Assembly: GCA_016712625.1 (NCBI GenBank)
Contig: JADJQQ010000004.1
Location: 248,001-312,000, forward strand
DNA from: Candidatus Competibacteraceae bacterium
GTDB taxonomy: Bacteria; Pseudomonadota; Gammaproteobacteria; Competibacterales; Competibacteraceae
Direction: 5' to 3'
Length of the DNA stretch: 64,000 nucleotides
Shown: piece after piece, positions 8,848 through 16,850 of the stretch
How the letters are laid out: every line of letters begins with the position of its first letter
How positions within the stretch are numbered: position 1 is the first letter of the stretch
Program-made: the position numbers and the translations under genes
The notes under the pieces: generated by a model
What the model was told of the DNA's origin: nothing
The model's database searches: none
What the model saw: the letters and a program-made list of their open reading frames with translations, nothing else

Positions 8848-9188
8848 GCGGAATCCGCCTCCAGATCTCCGCCGCCCTTGCGCATCCGTTTGCCCTCGGC
8901 GGCGCGCTTCTTGCGAACCTCCTTGGGATCGGCCAACAAAGGACGGTAAATTTCCACTCGGTCGCCGGGACGAACGGTAGCGGTCAGTTTAGCGAGCTTG
9001 CCAAAGACGCCGACCTTGGCGGTTTGAAGGTCGATGTCCGAAAATCGCTCCTGAATGCGCGACTGGATGATAGCCTGCTCCAACGTGCTTCCTTCGGGCA
9101 CGTCGATTGGAATGATCACCTGTTCGTCGGGGCGCGCGTAGGCGATTTCGACCGCGATCATGGCGCGTTTGGAATTATCGCTTACCAT
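8844..9188 (-). CDS. rnfH: RnfH family ubiquitin-like protein
   Basis: Small beta-grasp protein next to ratA in many gammaproteobacteria; its biochemical role is unsettled. Visible family motifs are VEIAYARPDEQ, DLQTAKVGVFGKLAKL and the strongly conserved PGDRVEIYRPLLADPKE. The start at 9188 overlaps the ratA stop by 14 bp; a downstream ATG at 9161 would give a 105-residue form that lines up better with E. coli RnfH. Neither has a strong ribosome-binding site. Co-transcribed with ratA. Confidence 0.9.
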   Translation of the reverse strand: MVSDNSKRAMIAVEIAYARPDEQVIIPIDVPEGSTLEQAIIQSRIQERFSDIDLQTAKVGVFGKLAKLTATVRPGDRVEIYRPLLADPKEVRKKRAAEGKRMRKGGGDLEADSA

Positions 9189-9612
9189 ACAGATCCGCCG
9201 CGCGGCTGCAGAAGGCATCGACCAGCGAGTTGGCGATTTGCTTGAAGACCGGTTCAATCGCGACCCGCAACAAATAATTGGCGAATTCGAATTCCATATC
9301 GAGTGAAACCTTGGAGGCATCGGCGCGCAGGGCTTCGAAGCGCCAATAGCCTTCCAGGCGCTTGAAAGGGCCTTCCAACAGGCGCATACCGATCATCTTG
9401 TGTTTCTGCATCCGGTTGCAGGTGGTAAACGATTTATGGACTCCGCCCTTGGCCATTTCGATGGTAGCCCGCACTTCGTTCTCGTTGCGGCTCAACACCT
9501 GGGTGGAGCGGCACCACGGCAAGAACTGGGGATAGGCTTCGATGTCGCTGACCAGCGCATACATTTCAGCCGTCGAATACAACACCAGGGCGCTTTTTTT
9601 GACGGTCGCCAC
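9175..9612 (-). CDS. ratA: Ribosome association toxin RatA / START-like (SRPBCC) protein
   Basis: Coenzyme Q-binding or START-like fold protein; in E. coli RatA is reported to block 70S assembly, and homologues (Coq10 type) bind ubiquinone. The 145 residues show the family pattern VLYSTAEMYALVSDIEAYPQFLPWC and a C-terminal FEFANYLLRVAIEPVF. Length is normal. It precedes rnfH with a 14-bp overlap and is divergent from smpB. Whether it acts as a toxin or in quinone biology here cannot be decided from sequence. Confidence 0.92.
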   Translation of the reverse strand: MATVKKSALVLYSTAEMYALVSDIEAYPQFLPWCRSTQVLSRNENEVRATIEMAKGGVHKSFTTCNRMQKHKMIGMRLLEGPFKRLEGYWRFEALRADASKVSLDMEFEFANYLLRVAIEPVFKQIANSLVDAFCSRAADLYGKR

Positions 9613-9740
9613 GACTTTTTGTTCTCCGTTGCGGCGTTATATTGTTATTGGACTTCAGCGGAACCCGTTTGGTTGAATCCGCCGACCTCCTCAACATGGC
9701 ATCGGGCCATCAATCCCGGCCCAGCTAAAAAGATCCGATC

Positions 9741-10208
9741 ATGAGCAAGAAACCGACTACAAATAACCAGATCGCTAACAATAAGAAAGCGTATCACGAA
9801 TACTTCATTGAAGAGCACTATGAAACGGGTCTGGCCTTGCAGGGCTGGGAGGTGAAAAGCCTGCGCGCCAGCCGCACTCATCTCAAGGAAAGCTACGTGC
9901 TGCTCCGTGGCGGCGAAGCGTTCCTCTTCGGTTGTCACATCTCGCCACTGGCATCAGCCTCCACCCATGTGCAAGCCGATCCGACCCGCACCCGCAAGCT
10001 GTTGCTGCACAAAGACGAGATTGGTCAACTGATCGGCTCGGTTGAGCGTAAGGGCTACACCCTAATCCCGCTGTCAATGTATTGGAAGCGCAATCGCGCC
10101 AAGCTGGATATTGGCCTGGCTCGCGGCAAGAAAGAGCATGACAAGCGAGCGACCGAGAAGGATCGAGACTGGGAGCGGGACAAACAGCGGTTGGTGCGGG
10201 AACGCTGA
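9741..10208 (+). CDS. smpB: SsrA-binding protein SmpB
   Basis: Binds tmRNA and brings it to stalled ribosomes for trans-translation. The 155 residues have the OB-fold core with NKKAYHEYFIEEHYETGLALQGWEVKSLR split over residues 14-43, the GCHISPL motif, and a basic C-terminal tail GLARGKKEHDKR that enters the mRNA channel. ssrA begins 45 bp downstream, so the protein and its RNA partner are adjacent, as in E. coli. Confidence 0.97.
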   Translation: MSKKPTTNNQIANNKKAYHEYFIEEHYETGLALQGWEVKSLRASRTHLKESYVLLRGGEAFLFGCHISPLASASTHVQADPTRTRKLLLHKDEIGQLIGSVERKGYTLIPLSMYWKRNRAKLDIGLARGKKEHDKRATEKDRDWERDKQRLVRER

Positions 10209-10241
10209 GCGACTAGGAACTTTGTCGCCGTCGCGCTATCA

Positions 10242-10247
10242 TATACA
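10242..10247 (+). promoter_or_regulatory. Probable -10 element of ssrA
   Basis: TATACA lies 6 bases before the mature 5' end of tmRNA at 10254. No strong -35 element is apparent at the right distance (ACTTTG with 17-bp spacing is the best I see). Confidence 0.4.
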
Positions 10248-10253
10248 CACCAA

Positions 10254-10619
10254 GGGGGCGATCCGGTTTCGACGTGGATTGCAAAACCTGAGGCGCATGC
10301 CGAGGATGCAGCTCGCCTCGTTAATCAGGCTGCAAACTATAGTCGCCAACGACGACAGCTACGCACTGGCGGCCTAAAGCCCGCCAGCCTCTGACCGAAA
10401 CTTGCTTGTGAGGTTCGGAGTCCTTCGGGACGCTTCAGGGGTCGACTTAACATAAGCTCGCGCCGATCTTGTCCGGGGGAGGCGCTAAAACTAACCGGAA
10501 CCGCCGTTCGCCGCCCTGCCGGTCGGGTTGCGAAAGGTTAAAGCAAAGACCAGGCTACGCATGTAGGGCCAAGGGCGGAGGATTTGCGGACGGGGGTTCG
10601 ATTCCCCCCGCCTCCACCA
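10254..10619 (+). ncRNA. ssrA: Transfer-messenger RNA (tmRNA)
   Basis: Rescues stalled ribosomes by acting as tRNA-Ala and mRNA. The 5' end GGGGGCG (10254-10260) pairs with CGCCTCC before the terminal ACCA, giving a 7-bp acceptor stem with one G-U pair. The T-arm GGGGGTTCGATTCCCCC (10592-10608) is intact. The tag reading frame is 10345-10377 and encodes ANDDSYALAA followed by TAA, close to the E. coli tag. The 3' end from 10597 is also the attachment site used by the downstream element, so the end of the gene has been rebuilt by the element while keeping function. Confidence 0.97.
10597..10612 (+). repeat. attL core in the 3' end of ssrA
   Basis: The 16-bp TTCGATTCCCCCCGCC in the ssrA T-arm is repeated exactly at 21426-21441. 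It is the left attachment core of the integrated element. Confidence 0.85.
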
Positions 10620-10663
10620 TATCAAGTTCCGAGGACGTCCGAGAACGTCCAAAACCTAAAGCT

Positions 10664-10689
10664 AAACCCGCGATATCGCGGGTTTTTTT
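10664..10689 (+). terminator. Rho-independent terminator after ssrA
   Basis: Perfect palindrome with arms AAACCCGCGAT and ATCGCGGGTTT followed by a T tract. It lies inside the element, 45 bp after tmRNA. The host's presumed original terminator, which also has AACCCGC arms, lies just beyond attR at 21455-21483. Confidence 0.85.
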
Positions 10690-10746
10690 ATTGCCTGCCG
10701 GACTGTAATGGACGTCCTCAGACGGTACTAGCCACCTTGCAGCAAT

Positions 10747-10769
10747 GCGGGTATCTTTGAGGGTACGGC
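10747..10769 (+). repeat. Candidate integrase arm-type site, left end
   Basis: This 23-bp stretch (GCGGGTATC, TTT, GAGGGTACGGC) matches 21352-21374 at 18 of 23 positions in the same orientation. Each contains two GGGTA units. Positions inside both ends of the element fit arm-type integrase or excisionase binding sites. Assignment is by pattern only. Confidence 0.45.
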
Positions 10770-10798
10770 CGAAATACCTTGGAGGCGATACCCGCAAA

Positions 10799-12007
10799 AT
10801 GTCTCTAACTGATTCATATATAAAAGCTTTTCGTGATTACGCTCAGTCGGTCAAACTGGTGGACGATAAGGGTCTGTTCCTATTGGTAAAAGCGAATGGC
10901 GCGAAACTATGGCGGGTACGTTATCGTTTCGCCGGCCGGGAACAGATGCTAGCCCTAGGCGCTTACCCTGGCGTGTCTTTGAAAGAGGCCCGTGCCAAAC
11001 GGGATGAGATCCGCCGCCAAGTCGCTGCGGGAATCGATCCGAGCGCCGCTCGCAAGGCCAATAAGGCCGCGCAAGCCGGTGAAGGCAGTTTCGACGCGCT
11101 GGCGCTGGAATGGCATAGGCATTTTTCGGCTCATCTCACGCCAAGCCACGCCGCCCGAATCTACCGCCGCCTAGAGGCCGATCTCTTGCCTTGGATCGGC
11201 AAGCGGGCGGTTTCGGATCTCACCGCCCCGGAACTCTTGGCGTGTCTTCGCCGGATTCAAGCCCGTGGCGCTCTGGAGACCGCACACCGCGCCTTGCAAA
11301 CCCTTTCTCAAATCTTTCGCTATGCCGTTGCCACCGGTCGGGCTGTACGCAACCCCGCCGCTGATCTGCGGGGAGCGCTGCCACCGGCCAAGGCCCGCCA
11401 CTTCCCCACGATCACCGACCCAAAGACGATTGGTGCGCTCTTGCGAGACCTGGACGGCTATCAAGGGGCATTCGTAACCCGCTGCGCGTTGCAACTGGCC
11501 CCGTTGCTCTTTGTTCGCCCTGGTGAGCTACGCCAAGCGGAATGGCGGGAATTCGATCTTGACGCGGCTGAATGGCGCATTCCAGGCCATAAGATGAAAA
11601 TGCGCCTTGAGCATATCGTCCCGCTGTCTCACCAGGCCGTCACCATCCTAGAGGCGCTAAGACCCTTGACAGGTCGCGGTCGCTATCTCTTTCCCGGTCT
11701 TCGCAGCGCTGAACGGCCCATGAGTGAAAACACCGTCAATGCCGCCCTTCGACGGCTGGGCTATTCCCGCGCCACCTTCACCGGCCACGGCTTCCGCTCG
11801 ATGGCCAGTACGTTACTGAATGAAATGGGTTGGCACCGTGACGCCATTGAACGGCAATTAGCCCATGCTGAGACGGATTCAGTGCGCGCGGCCTATAACC
11901 GGGCTGAATATTTGCCAGAGCGCCAGAAGATGATGCAAGCATGGGCGGATTATCTGGAGGGTTTAAAACAAGGCGGTCGCGTTATCCCGCTGCATAAAGC
12001 ACGCTAA
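10799..12007 (+). CDS. Tyrosine-type site-specific integrase (DUF4102 N-terminus)
   Basis: Catalyses insertion and excision of the element at ssrA. The 402 residues have the N-terminal DUF4102 arm-binding domain (LGAYPGVSLKEARAKRDE), a core-binding domain (about 105-190), and the catalytic domain with Arg in LLFVRPGELRQAEW, Lys and His region GHKMKMRLEHIVPL, the HGFR box, a His in QLAHAE, and the nucleophilic Tyr in AAYNRAEY. ATG at 10799 lies 13 bases after GGAGG. Its placement directly after ssrA is typical for P4-type integrases. All catalytic residues are present, so the enzyme may be active. Confidence 0.95.
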   Translation: MSLTDSYIKAFRDYAQSVKLVDDKGLFLLVKANGAKLWRVRYRFAGREQMLALGAYPGVSLKEARAKRDEIRRQVAAGIDPSAARKANKAAQAGEGSFDALALEWHRHFSAHLTPSHAARIYRRLEADLLPWIGKRAVSDLTAPELLACLRRIQARGALETAHRALQTLSQIFRYAVATGRAVRNPAADLRGALPPAKARHFPTITDPKTIGALLRDLDGYQGAFVTRCALQLAPLLFVRPGELRQAEWREFDLDAAEWRIPGHKMKMRLEHIVPLSHQAVTILEALRPLTGRGRYLFPGLRSAERPMSENTVNAALRRLGYSRATFTGHGFRSMASTLLNEMGWHRDAIERQLAHAETDSVRAAYNRAEYLPERQKMMQAWADYLEGLKQGGRVIPLHKAR

Positions 12008-12065
12008 TCAATTACACCACGCCTAGCCCGACGGGGCGAAAAGCGGGAACCCTTACCCGGCTGGC

Positions 12066-12863
12066 GTGGCTTCTAGTTTAGGGGCAAGCGTAATAGGGGC
12101 ACTTTTGAAACCATTTGAGATGTATTCTTCGTTGGACGGTCTAGCTATCTACAAAGAACTGCAAAAAGCATGGGAGATTTCTGGTTTTGATCGGCAACCA
12201 ACATGGCTTGAGGTAGTTTTAATTCCAATTTATGAAGGTTATGCGCCTATCGGCGCAGCAATTTATCTCGCTGTGCTTGCGTACCCGACAGCGATAGATC
12301 AGCAGGAAGCTTTTATTGACGCAATAGGCGCTCGGATTATCAAGAATGCTGCCCCACCTAAAAGTGCAACGCGCGCCTCAGTGAAAAAAGACCCAATCTT
12401 AAGCCCAGCGATAGATATTCCAAACAAAAGAATCCGTCAAACAATCAATGATGGATTTAGACGAATACATAAGCGATTTCGAGCCGCTTGGGTTCTATGT
12501 CAGAAGCTGGCGTCAAATTCCGATCCTTCAAAACAATCTCCATTGCGAGAAATTATACTCAAAGCCGCTGAGCAGAATACCAATAGATATCCTGCGTTCT
12601 TTTCGACTCATCTTAATCCTGAAGATAGGGATGAAATAATTTTCGATAGTTTCCGACGACAAGTGATGTATGAAGCAAGGCCAGTCATACATTTGGCGTT
12701 GGCCTTGTACATAAATTTTGCAACAGGTAATCCGAAAGTTTTAATGCACGATATGATTATGTCTGCTGACCAGTGGTTGAAAGAAGTCGTAATTGCCGCA
12801 GAAGTCTTTCGCGTGTTATTTGGTGATCTTTTCCCACAAAATAGCACTCAATATAAAAAGTAA
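12066..12863 (+). CDS. AT-rich cargo protein of unknown function
   Basis: Predicted 265-residue soluble protein from GTG at 12066, or 247 residues from ATG at 12120. I recognise no family. It has a hydrophobic patch near 65-75 (GAAIYLAVLAYP), a basic middle (KRIRQTINDGFRRIHKRFR) and helical C-terminal parts. Base composition is clearly more AT-rich than the integrase before it and the replication genes after it, and codon use differs, which points to separate acquisition. The slot beside the integrase commonly carries accessory or defence genes in such elements, but nothing here proves that role. A 36-residue frame at 12889-12999 follows and may be a further fragment. Confidence 0.55.
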   Translation: MASSLGASVIGALLKPFEMYSSLDGLAIYKELQKAWEISGFDRQPTWLEVVLIPIYEGYAPIGAAIYLAVLAYPTAIDQQEAFIDAIGARIIKNAAPPKSATRASVKKDPILSPAIDIPNKRIRQTINDGFRRIHKRFRAAWVLCQKLASNSDPSKQSPLREIILKAAEQNTNRYPAFFSTHLNPEDRDEIIFDSFRRQVMYEARPVIHLALALYINFATGNPKVLMHDMIMSADQWLKEVVIAAEVFRVLFGDLFPQNSTQYKK

Positions 12864-13000
12864 GCGCCTGAAAAATTTTTCTGCACCAATGGAAGAAACG
12901 ATTGCCATACTGCCATATATAGACCCAATTGATCAGAGTATGAATTGGAAAAATTTTCTTCGAGTAATGCGGGGTTTTACTAAAGAAAAACGACCGTAGT

Positions 13001-13094
13001 TGCTCAACTGTTCCTTTACCTCCCCTACGAACCCATTCGGCGCTGTGCGCGCGGCGTCCGGTGCTCAACTGTTCCTTTACCGCCCCTACGAACC
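13001..13094 (+). repeat. 33-bp direct repeat upstream of the AlpA-like gene
   Basis: TGCTCAACTGTTCCTTTACC followed by (T or G)CCCCTACGAACC occurs at 13001-13033 and 13062-13094, one mismatch, 61 bp apart. It lies 69 bp before the AlpA-like start and could be an operator or a replication or excision site. Confidence 0.7.
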
Positions 13095-13162
13095 TTTCGA
13101 TTAGCAGAAAATAATGCGGCTATGTTCCGGGCTGTTCCGGGATGCTTCGATAGGAGCGATAC

Positions 13163-13375
13163 ATGGCCGCACAAATCCAAACTGCGCTAACCATTCTTCG
13201 GCGCAAGCAGGTGGAAGCCCGCACCGGGCTTTCCCGTTCCACCATTTACGAGCGAATCAAAACGGGAACCTTCCCTGCTCCGGTTTCCATCGGTGCAAGG
13301 GCTGTTGGTTGGCTGGAATCAGAGGTCAGTTCGTGGCTGGCCGCCCAAATCCAAAAAAGCCGCAACGCGGCGTAA
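13163..13375 (+). CDS. AlpA-family helix-turn-helix regulator
   Basis: Small DNA-binding protein of the AlpA family, which in P4-like and CP4-57-like elements activates excision or replication genes. The 70 residues show the HTH VEARTGLSRSTIYERIKTG and the family-typical tail AVGWLESEVSSWLAAQ. The sequence AGGAGCGATAC precedes the ATG. Two 33-bp direct repeats lie just upstream and may be its own or another regulator's binding sites. Confidence 0.85.
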   Translation: MAAQIQTALTILRRKQVEARTGLSRSTIYERIKTGTFPAPVSIGARAVGWLESEVSSWLAAQIQKSRNAA

Positions 13376-13390
13376 TGGCGAGGCGACACC

Positions 13391-13471
13391 ATGACCATAA
13401 AAAATAAGGACCGCATTCAAGCCCGCGCTATTCGCCGCTGTGGGGAGATGCTGAAGCAGGTGGCGGCATGA
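13391..13471 (+). CDS. Tiny ORF with RRCGEMLKQV motif
   Basis: A 26-residue reading frame whose C-terminal part, AIRRCGEMLKQVAA, is the same motif found in the decayed gene at 18940-19245. It is probably a detached fragment of that phage-type family rather than a working gene, although it keeps a start and stop. No clear ribosome-binding site. Confidence 0.35.
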   Translation: MTIKNKDRIQARAIRRCGEMLKQVAA

Positions 13472-13539
13472 TCGCTACCGCTTGCAACCACGGACACCAA
13501 GGCGTAATCTGGAATCTCCTAACATCCAAAAGCAGTACC

Positions 13540-13561
13540 CCGCGCTGTAAGCGGTTTTTTT
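13540..13561 (+). terminator. Terminator-like hairpin before the C4-type RNA
   Basis: CCGC (13540-13543), loop, GCGG (13551-13554) and seven T's. The stem is short but well placed to stop transcription upstream of the structured RNA. Confidence 0.5.
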
Positions 13562-13581
13562 GTGCCTGCCCATCACTCAAT

Positions 13582-13661
13582 GGGGAGGCGTCGGGTATCC
13601 GTAAGGACCCGGACGGACTTTTGGCCGTTAGGAACGCCTACCCCGCCACGCTTAAGGCGGG
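13582..13661 (+). ncRNA. Probable C4/CI-type phage antisense RNA
   Basis: The sequence folds as a three-way junction. P1 pairs GGGGAGGCGT (13582-13591) with ACGCCT-A-CCCC (13634-13644). P2 pairs CGGG with CCCG (13592-13611), with an inner TCC/GGA closed by a GTAA tetraloop. P3 pairs ACGG with CCGT (13613-13628). A fourth hairpin, CCCGCC/GGCGGG (13642-13661), overlaps the CCCC of P1, so the two folds are mutually exclusive. Position between an AlpA-like gene and a primase gene matches the immunity RNAs of P4 and P1/P7. Family assignment is from memory of the fold and conserved TTAGGAAC segment. Confidence 0.6.
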
Positions 13662-13691
13662 TCAATCCTTGAATCCAAAAGGAGGCCACTA

Positions 13692-14129
13692 ATGGCCAGC
13701 AGTAACCAGGCAGTTCACCAATCCCCTGAAGCAATCCCTCTGTCCCATCCCCTATTCCACGATGAAACTGTTGACGGTGGCAACTACCGCGATGGCATTG
13801 ACAATTGCGCCGCCACCTTGTGGATGCTGGCCGATCTGTTCGGAGATGAAACAACCACTAACCTGGAATCACATCGCGCACGGTGTGGGCTATTTCTGCA
13901 ACTCCAGGGTCTGGCGACTGCGCTAGAGCGCATCAGCGAATACCTCAGCATGGCGGCAGGGCGCAAGCATCAGCTGGATGAAGTCGAGCGGGAGGCCCTT
14001 CGAAGAGCGAACCGCGAACAAGAAGACCGCCTTGCCGAGGCCCCGGATGTGATTCGAAAGCGGGCGATTATTGCGGGCGCGATGGCGGATGCGATCCGGC
14101 AGACGCTGGGCGAGGGGGGTGCGGAATGA
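13692..14129 (+). CDS. Hypothetical protein of the replication operon
   Basis: 145 residues, soluble, acidic, mostly helical. Nothing catalytic is recognisable; the middle AATLWMLADLFGDE and the C-terminal NREQEDRLAEAPDVIRKRA suggest a small helical regulatory or structural protein. AGGAGG precedes the ATG, one of the best ribosome-binding sites in the element. The next small frame overlaps its stop as ATGA, indicating coupled translation. Comparable unknown genes stand before primases in many P4-like elements. Confidence 0.7.
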   Translation: MASSNQAVHQSPEAIPLSHPLFHDETVDGGNYRDGIDNCAATLWMLADLFGDETTTNLESHRARCGLFLQLQGLATALERISEYLSMAAGRKHQLDEVEREALRRANREQEDRLAEAPDVIRKRAIIAGAMADAIRQTLGEGGAE

Positions 14130-14200
14130 GCGCGTCCCTAACACCAATGCCCAAATTGCCAAGCTGGAACCGGGCGCTAATCGAACCTCAAAACAACTAA
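14126..14200 (+). CDS. Small ORF overlapping the previous stop
   Basis: 24 residues (begins MSASLTPMPKLP). It starts at an ATGA overlap with the preceding gene and is followed at once by a hairpin with arms GGCCAG (14201-14206) and CTGGCC (14225-14230). No family recognised. Confidence 0.35.
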   Translation: MSASLTPMPKLPSWNRALIEPQNN

Positions 14201-14326
14201 GGCCAGCCCCTTTACTGTAAGAGACTGGCCCCGCACGCCTTACGCCATAACGCAAAAGAATATCAGAACACCATAGATATTCTACTTTGGAATGGGTGCG
14301 GTGTCAGCCTCTCTTTGGAGATTGAT

Positions 14327-16850
14327 ATGACTGTTGAACCCGATCTGCAAGCCGCTGCCCTGGGCTATGTGGCGCGTGGTTTTGCGCTCACCTGGATGGC
14401 GCATGGCAGCAAAGCGCCCACCCATCCCGGATGGAATACGCACGCAAAGGCCGTTGTGACGCCTGACCAGGTGTTGGAGATTTGGAACGGCACCGCCCGC
14501 AATATTGGTATTGTGCATGGCTTAGGGGACGTTAAGACCTGCTCATTAGATGTCGATCAGGTCGAATGCACTCGTGGCGTGTTCGCTGAATTTGGGTTCG
14601 ATCTGGACCTCTTACGCCAAGGCACGCCAACGGTTGAAGGCAAGCCCGGCAACTTCCGGCTGCTGTTCCGGCAACCTGCCGGGATGGATTTACCGCTGGT
14701 TAAACTGGAGTGGCCTGGACGGAGCGCTGCTGAAGGGAAAATCACCCTGTTCGAGCTTCGGGCGGGTGCCAATCAGGACGTTCTACCGCCCAGCAAACAC
14801 CCTCCGGCAAGCGCTATGAATGGCTGACCCCACTGCCAGACGATCCACTAGCGCTGCCCGAACCACCCCCGCATTACTGGAACTGTGGACGAACTGGAGT
14901 GCCTGGCTACCGGAGCTACAAGCCCTGTGTCCGTGGTCTGCGCTGGTTGAACCCAAGGCCGCGCCGTATACCTCAGAGGCTAGGCCCCATCTGGATATCA
15001 TCGGCCACTTCAATCAGGCGCACGATGTCCGCTCGCTGCTAGAGGCCCACGGCTATAAGCCCAAGGGCAAGAACCGCTATCTACCCCCGCACTCCACCAG
15101 CGGGATTCCATCGGTTCGGATACTGGATAGTGGCAAGGTCTTTAGCAGTAATGGGTCTTGTGCGCTCAATGACGGTCATGCGCATGATGCGTTCTCGGTT
15201 TTTTGCCTACTCGACCATCAAGGCGATGTGAAAGCAGCGATCAAGGCTGCTGCGGTGGGGTTGGGTATCGAACTCAAACAGCCCAGACCTGAGCCGCAGA
15301 GTCAGCGCACCGACAGCCCACCCCTGAGCAAGAAGGCTATGCCGACTCATTAGGGAGCAAAACACCGCCCAGTAATGCACCCCCTGACCCCTTACGGCGT
15401 GCGGCGATTCCAGCGGCCCCGTACCCGGTGGAAGCGCTAGGCCCGATTCTTGGCCCGGCGTTGGTGGCTGTCCAGCGGACATTACAAGCCCCGATCCCGC
15501 TCATTGCCCAATCGCTGCTAGGCGCGGCCGCCCTGGCCGCACAAGGCCACGCTAATGTGGTGATTGATGGCCAGGTGATTCCGCTCTCTATTCCTTCTCA
15601 CCATTGGCGCATCAGGAGAGCGAAAAACCGGCGTTGATACTCTCGTGTTACAGCCGGTCATGATCCGACAGCGGGAATTGGTGGATGGCCACAAACTCGC
15701 AATGGCCGATTACAAAAGCGCGGTTCGTGTTTGGGAACAGGCGGAATCAGCGGCGATCAAGGAAAAGGCAGCCGACTTAAGTAAAGTAAGAACAGCGAGC
15801 CAAGAGAAATCCAAAGCCTTGGGGGCGCTGGGCAAAGCGCCCGAAGCGCCCTTCCTCCCTAATCTGCTGGCGGGCGATCCGACCAGCGAAGGGCTATTCA
15901 AGCTCTTCGCCAACGGCCAGCCCAGCTTAGGCTTGTTCTCGGATGAGGGCGCGTTATTTGTCGGCGGTCATGCCTTGGCCCGCGATGCCCGGCTACGCAC
16001 CATTGGCGCACTGTCCAAGCTGTGGGATGGTCGCCCGCTGGATCGGGTCAGAGGGGGCGATGGGGCGAGCAGCCTCTATGACCGTCGCCTGTCGCTGCAT
16101 TTAATGACCCAACCCTTGGTCGCCGCTGAATTGTTGGCCGATCCGATCTACCAGGATCAAGGCTTTCTCGCTCGTGTGCTGATAAGTTGGCCTGATACCA
16201 CAGCGGGAACCCGGTTGTATGTCAATAGCGACCCCTCCCAGGAGGCGGCCATCGGTCGATACTGGTTAGCCCTGACCACCTTGTTGTATCGGCCCTATCC
16301 GCTACGGCCTGATACCCGTAACGAACTGGCCCCGCGTGCCTTGTCGCTATCAGTGGAGGCCAAGGCGGTTTGGGTGACAGCCTTCAATCGCATTGAACAG
16401 CAGTTGGGTGAAGGTGGACCGCTGGAAGCGATTCGCGGCTTTGCCAGCAAGGCTGCTGAACACGCCGCCCGGTTAGCCGGGGTGTTAACCCTCATCGCCC
16501 AGCCAGAGGCCACGGTCATCGATGCCAACACAATAAAGTGTGGTTTGCTGCTGATGGATTATTACCTCACGGAAGCCCAGCGCATCCATGATAGTGGCGT
16601 GGCCGATCCAGAGTTACAGGCCGCCCAACGGCTGCTGGATTGGTTGCATGGCTTAAATGAAACCCATGTTCATTTGGCGAAGGTGTACCAATGCGGCCCT
16701 AGTGGTATTCGGGACGCTAAAACCGCCCGGCGATTGTTGGATGTGCTGGTTAAACATCGCTGGCTCACCAAGCTTGATGACGGCGTGGTGATTGACGGCA
16801 AGTACCGCAAGGACGTTTGGCAGATTCACCACCAGGAGGTCGAGGCATGA
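14327..16850 (+). pseudogene. Prim-pol/DUF3987 replication protein split by four frameshifts
   Basis: Replication primase-helicase type protein of phage satellites. The N-terminal part from ATG 14327 (GGAG 6 bases ahead) is a bifunctional primase-polymerase domain (YVARGFALTWMAHGSKAP, NIGIVHGLGDVKTCSLDVD). The C-terminal part has VEALGPILGPAL, TIGASGERKT and the long DUF3987 region. The frame changes at about 14,800-14,804, at a C-run at 14866-14870, near CCCACCCC at 15317-15324, and at about 15,588-15,592. Between these points each piece continues the expected protein. Three of the four lie at C-runs, so assembly error is possible; otherwise the gene is inactive. The final intact piece is 15645-16850. 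Confidence 0.85.

Noticed and set aside
12889..12999. 36-codon ORF after the AT-rich cargo gene
   Set aside because: No ribosome-binding site or family; mentioned only as a possible fragment.
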